A program made the translations under genes and the position numbers. A stretch of 5,727 bases of DNA, taken from positions 1-5,727 of the forward strand of contig CAYFUR010000158.1 of NCBI GenBank assembly GCA_964346275.1, read 5' to 3'. Of this stretch, positions 1 through 5,456 are shown one piece after another (position 1 is the first letter of the stretch; every line of letters begins with the position of its first letter). This DNA comes from CAYFUR01 sp964346275 (GTDB lineage Bacteria > Sumerlaeota > Sumerlaeia > SLMS01). A model generated the notes under the pieces. That model ran no database searches and had not been told where the DNA came from. It saw nothing but the letters and a program-made list of their open reading frames with translations.

Positions 1-47
1 GGTTGCCCCGGAGATTTGGCCGGGAGAACCCTGACCGCAATATATCC

Positions 48-56
48 TGGTATAAC
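48..56 (+). promoter_or_regulatory. possible extended -10 promoter for the small membrane protein gene
   Basis: The string TGGTATAAC fits an extended -10 element (TG, one base, then TATAAC, one mismatch to TATAAT). It would start transcription near position 63 and leave a leader of about 30 bases before the ATG at 93. The hexamer at the usual -35 distance (ACCCTG) does not resemble TTGACA, which is tolerable for an extended -10 promoter. Single-motif evidence only. Confidence 0.35.
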
Positions 57-92
57 AACCTGCTAAGCGAGGGAAAGGGAAGGGGTCGAGCG

Positions 93-437
93 ATGAGTCT
101 CTCTTTGGGAAGTGGCGCAAGGCATGGATACTCGTTCGGGGCGTCGGAACTGACGATGGATCGGGCGCGGGCGACGCGATGCCTGGCGGGCCGCACGGCG
201 ACATATCTGGGAGCCACGATCTTTGTGATCAGCCTGATCTATTTCTTCAGTGGCATTCTATGGATGGTGGCCCAGTATTCCAAGGTGCCGCTGGACACAT
301 GGACGCCCGAGCCGATGATCTCCATGGTGGCAAGCCGGTTCTCGGCGATCACGGGCTTTGTGGCCGGGGCGATGTTAATAGCGATTGGCCAGATTGCGAC
401 GTATCTGAGGAAGATCCTGTTCGCAATGGGATACTGA
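93..437 (+). CDS. small two-helix integral membrane protein, function unknown
   Basis: I do not recognise a family. The 114-residue product has a polar, arginine-rich N-terminus (residues 1-35, including R24, R26, R29, R34), a hydrophobic segment at about 38-60, a short loop of about 20 residues containing TWTPEP, and a second hydrophobic segment at about 83-105, followed by R106 and K107. By the positive-inside rule both ends should face the cytoplasm, with the loop outside. There is no signal peptidase site or lipobox. The ATG at 93 is chosen because a purine-rich Shine-Dalgarno run (AAGGGG, ending at 85) lies 7 bases upstream; the frame stays open to a TTG at position 3, but that stretch reads as non-coding and would precede the possible promoter. 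A later ATG at 156 is also possible. The gene converges on the purine fusion gene with 45 bases between the stop codons. It is probably real but may be lineage-specific. Confidence 0.6.
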   Translation: MSLSLGSGARHGYSFGASELTMDRARATRCLAGRTATYLGATIFVISLIYFFSGILWMVAQYSKVPLDTWTPEPMISMVASRFSAITGFVAGAMLIAIGQIATYLRKILFAMGY

Positions 438-482
438 GAGGATAAAGCAGAGAAGCGGGAGCAGGATAAAGATTCCTCTTCT

Positions 483-2156
483 CTAACGCGACTCTCCGAA
501 TATCTGATTCAGAATACCCTTAATCTGCTCCAGGGCCCGCGCGCGGTGGCTGATGCCGTTTTTGGTTTTTGCGTTCAGTTCCGCCAGGTGCTGGCCGTGG
601 AAGCCCTCGGGCACAAACACCGGATCGTAGCCGAATCCGCCCTCGCCGCGCGGCTCTTTCCCGATGTGGCCCGGGCAAATCCCCGTTTCGACATACTCCT
701 CGCCGTTGGGGCCGAGCAGGACCATCGTGCAGACAAAGCGCGCGGAGCGCTTTTCCTCGGGCACGCCTTCCAATTCTTTCAGCAGGCGCTTGATGCGCTC
801 CTTGGAGGTGGGAGCATAGCGGCTGCTGTGGATGCCAGGGCGGCCGTCCAGGGCATCCACTTCGAGGCCGCTGTCGTCGGCGAGGGTCCAGAGGCCCGTG
901 CGCTGCTGCCATTCCGTCGCTTTGATTCGCGCATTTTCTTCATAGGTCGTGCCGTTTTCCTCGGGCTCCTCGCCCTCTGGGAATGACCGCGTTCCGATCA
1001 GCCGGACGGGCACATCGTGGATAATCGCGGCGATCTCGCCGAGCTTGTGATCGTTTCCCGTGGCGATCAGCAGCGGATCGACGGCGTGGAGGCTTTCCTC
1101 CAGCTCGGGGAAGCTGGTTTCTCCTTTCAGGATCACGACCTTGCGTCCATCGATCAGAAGCCTGCCGCGTGAGAAAAGATCCAGCGCGAGGGGCAGCGCG
1201 CGGTGTTCTTCTTCGAGGATGCGGGCGGAGAGCCGCGCGTCGTTGTCTGTTTGAAGAACCGGGACCGAGCGCTGGAGAATGATCGGCCCGTGGTCGGTAT
1301 GCTCATCGACAAAATGCACCGTGAGCCCGGCGATGCGAACGCCGTATTCCACCGCTTGGCCCTGGCCATTGACGCCCGGAAACGCAGGCAACAGCGAGGG
1401 ATGAATGTTGATCACGCGATTGGGAAACGCATGGAGGAATTCCGGCGTCAGCACGCGCATATACCCGGCGAGAACGACAAACTCGGCGCCGCGTTCTTTC
1501 AGCTTTTCCACCACGGCGCGTTCGTGCGCCGCGCGGTCGTCGAATTGGCGATGGCTGATGCCAATGGCTTCGATGCCGTGCTCCCGCGCGATATCCAGCG
1601 CCGGGGCCTTGGGATTGTTCGAAACGACGGCGACAAAATCGACCTCGGGCAGGCGACCGGCCGCCCGCGCGTCGAGCAACGCACGCAGGTTGCTCCCCCG
1701 CCCGCTGACGAGGACCGCTGTTTTCAGTTCGCTCCGACCACTGGAATCCTTCTCACCGGGATGGGGCTCGCGAGCGGGCTTCGGCGAAAGACGAATCACC
1801 CCACAGACGAGGCGCCCATCGCGCACCACCGCACTGGCCTCGCAAAAGTGCCAGCGAGCCGACCCCATTTCGCCGAGATCGACAACGCCGCGCCAGGACG
1901 GACCTTCGCCTTCGAGGGCTTTCACCAGCGCCGTCGGCACTTTCTGGTGCTTGCCAAACCCGAGCAGGGAAAAGGAGAGGCGATTGACGAGTGCCTCTTC
2001 GGAATCGCCAAGGAGATGAGCCGCCTGCGGTGTGAGGTAGATGGAGTTCGCCAGTCGATCGGTGAGGATCAGCGGCGAGCCTTCGAAGGCGCGAACGAGG
2101 TCTTCGGCATATTGGCGATCCTGCTCATCGGTCCAAAGTTCGGCGGGGAATTCCAC
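483..2156 (-). CDS. three-part fusion: PAS-like domain, phosphoribosylglycinamide formyltransferase (PurN), XTP/dITP diphosphatase (RdgB/HAM1)
   Basis: A 557-residue protein with two complete enzymes in one frame. Residues about 144-345 are PurN, which formylates glycinamide ribonucleotide using 10-formyl-tetrahydrofolate: the phosphate loop SGRGSN (151-156), NIHPSLLP (250-257) with catalytic Asn250 and His252, and DEHTDHGP (284-291) with catalytic Asp288. Residues about 361-557 are the HAM1/RdgB pyrophosphatase that hydrolyses ITP, XTP and dITP to monophosphates: TGNDHK (366-371), YEENA (405-409), ADDSG (426-430, catalytic Asp428), GFGYDP (507-512), and Lys532 with SHRA (536-539). Both match the usual family lengths (about 200 residues each) and are joined by a linker of about 15 residues with no stop. 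Residues 1-125 resemble a PAS domain, with a TPQAAHLLG stretch and a closing WHFCEASAVVRDG strand region; this call is weaker. The start is GTG at 2156, with CAGGAG 8 bases upstream. Both enzymes should be cytosolic. The gene is divergent from the sugar mutase gene. Confidence 0.92.
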   Translation of the reverse strand: MEFPAELWTDEQDRQYAEDLVRAFEGSPLILTDRLANSIYLTPQAAHLLGDSEEALVNRLSFSLLGFGKHQKVPTALVKALEGEGPSWRGVVDLGEMGSARWHFCEASAVVRDGRLVCGVIRLSPKPAREPHPGEKDSSGRSELKTAVLVSGRGSNLRALLDARAAGRLPEVDFVAVVSNNPKAPALDIAREHGIEAIGISHRQFDDRAAHERAVVEKLKERGAEFVVLAGYMRVLTPEFLHAFPNRVINIHPSLLPAFPGVNGQGQAVEYGVRIAGLTVHFVDEHTDHGPIILQRSVPVLQTDNDARLSARILEEEHRALPLALDLFSRGRLLIDGRKVVILKGETSFPELEESLHAVDPLLIATGNDHKLGEIAAIIHDVPVRLIGTRSFPEGEEPEENGTTYEENARIKATEWQQRTGLWTLADDSGLEVDALDGRPGIHSSRYAPTSKERIKRLLKELEGVPEEKRSARFVCTMVLLGPNGEEYVETGICPGHIGKEPRGEGGFGYDPVFVPEGFHGQHLAELNAKTKNGISHRARALEQIKGILNQIFGESR

Positions 2157-2327
2157 GAATCGCACTCCTGCGGCGGGCTGTGGTCTTGCCCTTGGGGATA
2201 GAGGGCGAGCCGTGAGGTGGCAAGCCTTCATCTGGCCGGGAAGGTAAAAAGCTCTTTGCACCGCGGGAGGAGTTTGATCATCTTCGGGTCTCGCAGATTT
2301 CCAGCGCAAGGGAACGGAGAAGCGATC
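2157..2327. promoter_or_regulatory. divergent intergenic region between the purine fusion gene and the mutase gene
   Basis: These 171 bases must hold the 5' signals for both divergent genes. I see the two ribosome binding sites (CAGGAG at 2165-2170 on the minus strand, GGAGA at 2316-2320 on the plus strand) but no paired -35/-10 boxes close to consensus on either strand, no riboswitch-like structure and no clear operator. A purine riboswitch or PurR-type palindrome was looked for and not seen. Confidence 0.5.
2165..2170 (-). promoter_or_regulatory. ribosome binding site that fixes the GTG start of the purine fusion gene
   Basis: Read on the minus strand this is CAGGAG, with 8 bases to the GTG at 2156-2154. 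The frame stays open upstream to 2768, but that extension runs through the divergent mutase gene and has no comparable site. The GTG start is therefore preferred over an upstream ATG at about 2231, which lacks a Shine-Dalgarno sequence. Confidence 0.65.
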
Positions 2328-3824
2328 ATGGCGAAGAGGACCGCGTCGAAGAAGCCAGCGAACAAGAGTTCGAAGCCTGCCAGGAAGACGACTCGCCGAA
2401 AGAGCACGAGCCCGAAAAGCACCCCGGCGAAGACCACCCGGCGTTCCAAATCGACACCCGCCAGGGCTTTGTCGGAAGCCCCGCTGATCGTCTCGATTTC
2501 GGGAATTCGCGGGATTGCGGGAGACAGCCTCACACCGGAAACGATGCTTCCCTATCTTGAAGCGTATATCAGCACGCTCAAGGGGAACCGGATTATTCTG
2601 GGCCACGACGCCCGGCCGTCTTCGCGATGGATCATCCCCTTCATCGAGTCGGTGCTGACCTGCCGTGGTTTCGATATCATCTTTGTCGGCCTGGCGCCCA
2701 CTCCCTCCGTGGGGCTGCTGACCCGAAAGCTCAAGGCGGCCGGCGGTATCTGTATCACCGCCAGCCACAACCCGATCGAATACAATGGGCTCAAATTCTT
2801 TACGCCCACCGGCGAGTTTATCACCCAGGATATTCTGAACGAGATCCTGAAGTTCGTGGATAAAAAGCCAAGGATCGAGAAGTCATCCCGGATAGGCCGG
2901 CTGGAATCGCTCCCCGATGCCGTGGAACTGCACCTGAATGCGCTTCTCCAGGTGTTCGAACCGCCCAGCCGCCAGCGCGCCTCGAAAGCGCCAAAAGTCA
3001 TCATCGATGCATGCAACAGCGCGGGCGCCGTTCTCGCCCCGGACGTCGCCGATGCCTATGGCGCCGTGTTTCAACTGATATACGCTGACACGCGAAAACT
3101 GGATTTCCCCCGCGAGGCGGAGCCGCTGCCAAGCAACATCACCGCGCTGAGGCGCTCGGTGGTCAAGGAAGGCGCGGATCTCGGCTTTGCCATCGATCCC
3201 GACGCCGACCGGCTCGCCATTGTGGACGAGCGGGGCGACGCCATCGGCGAGGAACGCACGCTGATCCTGGCGGCGGATTCCTACCTCAGCATGGCGAAAC
3301 GTAAATCGCCGCTGGTTTGCAATCTCTCCACCACGATGGCCATTGAAGATCTTGCGAAAAAGCACAAGGTGAGCGTCTATCGCTCGGCCATCGGCGAAGC
3401 CAATGTTCTCGCGGAGATGCGCCGCCGAAAGGCCCGCATCGGCGGCGAAGGAAACGGCGGGGTGATCGTGCCCCAGGTGCAGCCCGGCCGCGATGCCGCG
3501 ACGGCGATTGCACTGATCCTGATCGGGCTCCAATCACGCGGCGGCACGCTCGCGGAATGGAACGAGACGATCCCCGACTATACAATGATCAAGGACAAAA
3601 TCCATCTCGGCCGGATGACCACCGCAAAAGCGATGAGCAAGGTGAAGCAATCCTTCCGCCGCGAGAAAACCGACACCACCGATGGCGTGAAGGCGATCAT
3701 GGGTAATCGCTGGGTCCACGTGCGGCCCAGCAACACAGAGCCGATTGTTCGTGTCTATGCGGAAGCGCCAACCGACAGTGCTGCTCGTGAACTGGTAGAC
3801 CGCGTGTCCAGCCTCTTCGAATGA
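2328..3824 (+). CDS. GlmM-type phosphoglucosamine mutase / phosphohexomutase with a basic N-terminal tail
   Basis: Alpha-D-phosphohexomutase of 498 residues that interconverts sugar 6- and 1-phosphates; GlmM makes glucosamine 1-phosphate on the way to UDP-GlcNAc. Domains in order: ISGIRGIAG (57-65), the active-site loop TASHNP (144-149) with phosphoserine Ser146, the metal loop DPDADR (290-295), the sugar-binding loop GEGNGG (373-378), and the C-terminal phosphate-binding loop RPSNTEP (466-472). All key residues are present. GEGNGG differs from the GEQSGH or GEMSAH of classical PGM and PMM enzymes and resembles GlmM-like proteins of Bacteroidetes and archaea, so GlmM activity is likely but glucose or mannose phosphate is not excluded. 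Residues 1-46 are an added tail with 17 Lys/Arg, no acidic residue, and many Ser, Thr, Ala and Pro. The ATG at 2328 has GGAGA 7 bases upstream. The stop overlaps the next gene's ATG. Confidence 0.9.
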   Translation: MAKRTASKKPANKSSKPARKTTRRKSTSPKSTPAKTTRRSKSTPARALSEAPLIVSISGIRGIAGDSLTPETMLPYLEAYISTLKGNRIILGHDARPSSRWIIPFIESVLTCRGFDIIFVGLAPTPSVGLLTRKLKAAGGICITASHNPIEYNGLKFFTPTGEFITQDILNEILKFVDKKPRIEKSSRIGRLESLPDAVELHLNALLQVFEPPSRQRASKAPKVIIDACNSAGAVLAPDVADAYGAVFQLIYADTRKLDFPREAEPLPSNITALRRSVVKEGADLGFAIDPDADRLAIVDERGDAIGEERTLILAADSYLSMAKRKSPLVCNLSTTMAIEDLAKKHKVSVYRSAIGEANVLAEMRRRKARIGGEGNGGVIVPQVQPGRDAATAIALILIGLQSRGGTLAEWNETIPDYTMIKDKIHLGRMTTAKAMSKVKQSFRREKTDTTDGVKAIMGNRWVHVRPSNTEPIVRVYAEAPTDSAARELVDRVSSLFE

Positions 3825-5254
3825 GCCGGATCCTGCTGATAGGCGTCGGCCCCCTGCCGGCGCCGGGCAAGCGGCGACTCTACGCGCCCGGCCTTCGCCT
3901 CGAAGCCTTTCTGGGGGCTCTCGAACGGGCCGGGTGCGACGTTTTTCTCGGCGAGATTTTCTTTTCCGGAATCCACGACCGCTTTGAGCCGCGCGAGGAA
4001 GGAGCAGTGATCGAGCACCGCCAGCTCTCGTCCGATCGCTGGGAACTCCCGGAGCAAATCGCAGCCTGGACCGAAGCGGCCAGGCCCGATGCCCTGGTCG
4101 CGCTCACCGATGTGGGTGCGCTCGGTGCCGTGCTGTCTGGATATACGGGGCCCATGCATGCCGATTACTTCGGCCACCCCATGGCCGAACGCCAGCAACT
4201 TGCCGCCGTCCACGAAAGCAACGCCGCCCTGCACCAGCAGTGGCTCGATGTGTTGCCCGTGCTTCTCCGCGCGGATCGTTTTTCCGCGAATTCCCCTTCC
4301 CAGCGCCTTGCCCTCCTCGGCGAACTGGGCGCGGCGGGACGCATCAACGCGGAAACCTGCGGGCGGGAACTTGTCGAAATCATACCGCCAACGCTTCCTT
4401 TTGACCAACCCCTGGCGGCGCACAATCCCAAATACCTCGAAGAAAAGGGCGTTCCGCCCGGCGCGCGGGTTGTTCTTTCCACCGGTGGCTATAATACATG
4501 GGTGGACGAAGAGACCCTCTTTCTCGGCGTGGAGGAAGCCATGCGCCGCGACAACCGGATTCACTTCGTCTCGACCGGCGGCGCCATCGAAGGCCACGTG
4601 GAAGTCGTCTATACGAATTTCTGCAAGCGCATCGAGCAGTCCGAGTTCCGCGACCGCTTTCACCTTCTCGGATGGGTGCCTCAAGAGGAGCTGTTCGATG
4701 TGATGCACGGCGCCGACGCGGCCGTAAACTCCGACCGCTGGTCCCTCGAAGGGGAACTGGGCTGCCGCAACCGGCTGTTTGGGTGGCTTTGGGCGGGGCT
4801 CCGCGTGGTGACCACCGTCACCAGTGACCCGACGAAAGAACTCGCTGAGGAAAGGATCGTCCACGCCATTTCTCAAAATGATCCACAGGCCCTCGCGCGG
4901 GGACTCGTCGAGGAGTCCGGCAGAGGGCGGCTGGATGAACAAGACCTCGAGGAGCGCCAGGCCCTTCTGCGCCGGAAATGGGGGGCGGAGAATCACTTTA
5001 CCGCGTTCACCGATTGGGCGCGGGACCCGAAGGCCGCGCCCGACCGCCAGGCCGGCCGGGTGGAAAATCCGCTCGCCGCAATCCAACGCGCATTCCTGGA
5101 TCAGGCCGCGTCTGCGGAACAAGCGGCGAAGCTCCGGCAAGACGCCCTGGAAACGGCGGAGCGGCTCCTCGGCAGCCGGGCGGTGCGGATGGCTGGACGA
5201 CTGAATCCAGAGATCTTAAGCCATCTGCGCGACCTGCGCGACCGCTCCTCCTGA
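3821..5254 (+). CDS. GT-B fold glycosyltransferase (group 1 / GT4-like)
   Basis: A 477-residue protein with two Rossmann-like halves. The N-terminal half opens with ILLIGVGPLPAPG and KRRLYAPGLR, typical of acceptor domains in group 1 glycosyltransferases. The C-terminal half has VVLSTGGYNTWVDEETL (217-233), HFVSTGG (248-254), FHLLGWVP (280-287), and a donor-site region at about 309-331 with an acidic residue, NRLFGWLWAGLRVVTT and a helix, where nucleotide-sugar donors bind in this fold. There is no signal peptide or membrane segment, so it is cytosolic or peripheral. Residues about 415-477 form a charged, probably helical tail. The donor and acceptor cannot be told from sequence. Its start codon lies in ATGA, overlapping the stop of the mutase gene, and no Shine-Dalgarno sequence of its own is seen, so translation is probably coupled. 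The pairing suggests a role in cell-envelope or surface polysaccharide assembly. Confidence 0.8.
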   Translation: MSRILLIGVGPLPAPGKRRLYAPGLRLEAFLGALERAGCDVFLGEIFFSGIHDRFEPREEGAVIEHRQLSSDRWELPEQIAAWTEAARPDALVALTDVGALGAVLSGYTGPMHADYFGHPMAERQQLAAVHESNAALHQQWLDVLPVLLRADRFSANSPSQRLALLGELGAAGRINAETCGRELVEIIPPTLPFDQPLAAHNPKYLEEKGVPPGARVVLSTGGYNTWVDEETLFLGVEEAMRRDNRIHFVSTGGAIEGHVEVVYTNFCKRIEQSEFRDRFHLLGWVPQEELFDVMHGADAAVNSDRWSLEGELGCRNRLFGWLWAGLRVVTTVTSDPTKELAEERIVHAISQNDPQALARGLVEESGRGRLDEQDLEERQALLRRKWGAENHFTAFTDWARDPKAAPDRQAGRVENPLAAIQRAFLDQAASAEQAAKLRQDALETAERLLGSRAVRMAGRLNPEILSHLRDLRDRSS

Positions 5255-5259
5255 ACTGC

Positions 5260-5289
5260 CCCGGTTTTTGCTCCGGGTGTGCATTTTTT
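5260..5289 (+). terminator. weak candidate terminator after the mutase-glycosyltransferase operon
   Basis: A 5-bp GC stem (CCCGG at 5260-5264 with CCGGG at 5273-5277, 8-base loop) lies just after the stop codon, and a run of six T follows at 5284-5289. The T run begins six bases after the stem instead of directly, so it is a poor intrinsic terminator by the usual rules. Confidence 0.35.
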
Positions 5290-5291
5290 CG

Positions 5292-5320
5292 TTGCGCGAG
5301 GGCCGGGCTCTCCCGTTTAT
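5292..5320 (+). promoter_or_regulatory. possible tRNA-Leu promoter
   Basis: TTGCGC (5292-5297) and GTTTAT (5315-5320) are 17 bases apart, and a GC-rich stretch follows at 5322-5329, as in stringently controlled stable-RNA promoters. Each hexamer matches sigma70 consensus at only three positions. It is offered because the tRNA needs a promoter in this gap or read-through from the upstream operon. Confidence 0.22.
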
Positions 5321-5328
5321 TGGCGTCC

Positions 5329-5360
5329 GCTTCGGAGAGTCCCCCGAAGCCTCACTTCGG
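5329..5360 (+). repeat. two overlapping, mutually exclusive hairpins just before the tRNA
   Basis: GCTTCGG (5329-5335) can pair with CCGAAGC (5344-5350), 7 bp with an 8-base loop. Alternatively CCGAAG (5344-5349) can pair with CTTCGG (5355-5360), 6 bp with a 5-base loop, ending one base before the mature tRNA 5' end is reached. The shared middle arm means only one can form. A role in tRNA 5' processing or leader folding is inference. Confidence 0.5.
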
Positions 5361-5361
5361 T

Positions 5362-5448
5362 GCCCAGGTGGCGGAACTGGCAGACGCGCAAGACTAAGGA
5401 TCTTGTGGGCATTAGCCCGTGGAGGTTCAAGTCCTCTCCTGGGCACCA
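5362..5448 (+). tRNA. tRNA-Leu (anticodon AAG), CCA encoded
   Basis: A complete 87-base class II cloverleaf. The acceptor stem is GCCCAGG (5362-5368) with CCTGGGC (5438-5444), followed by discriminator A and encoded CCA (5446-5448). The anticodon stem is CAAGA (5389-5393) with TCTTG (5401-5405), closing the 7-base loop CTAAGGA; U33 is at 5395, the anticodon AAG at 5396-5398, and G37 at 5399. The long variable arm has stem GGGC with GCCC (5407-5418). The T stem is GGAGG with CCTCT, and the loop TTCAAGT. A73, G37 and the variable arm are all as expected for a leucine CUN acceptor. A34 would read CUU, and CUU, CUC and CUA if deaminated to inosine. Most bacteria use GAG here. The gene is also the likely attachment site of the neighbouring integrase. 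Confidence 0.97.
5421..5448. other. putative integrase attachment core (T arm and 3' end of tRNA-Leu)
   Basis: Tyrosine recombinases coded next to a tRNA 3' end commonly recombine within its T arm and acceptor end, so that the element restores an intact tRNA. Here the integrase stop codon is 8 bases beyond the CCA. The exact core cannot be fixed without the other end of the element, where a direct repeat of part of this interval would be expected. Confidence 0.35.
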
Positions 5449-5456
5449 CTTACAAC

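Noticed and set aside
3..92. TTG-started extension of the first small gene by 30 residues
   Set aside because: The ATG at 93 has a good purine-rich ribosome site, the extension would precede the possible promoter at 48-56, and it is unlike the rest of the protein.
437..482. Possible terminator between the convergent first two genes
   Set aside because: Only AGAGGA and TCCTCT can pair, across a 31-base loop and without a T run; two AGGATAAAG copies here look incidental.
1203..2201. 332-residue open frame on the plus strand opposite the fusion gene
   Set aside because: It is antisense to a gene with clear catalytic motifs; long antisense frames are common in GC-rich DNA, and the product shows no recognisable family.
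2270..2281. GAGTTTGATCAT, identical to 12 bases near the 5' end of 16S rRNA genes
   Set aside because: The match ends after 12 bases and no further rRNA sequence follows, so it is taken as chance.
2157..2768. Upstream extension of the purine fusion frame on the minus strand (204 more residues)
   Set aside because: It runs through the start of the divergent mutase gene, reads as low-complexity arginine-rich translation, and has no ribosome site. The GTG at 2156 has CAGGAG at 8 bases.
3755..5140. 461-residue open frame on the minus strand opposite the glycosyltransferase
   Set aside because: It is an antisense shadow of a well-supported gene, with no family resemblance and no ribosome site noted.
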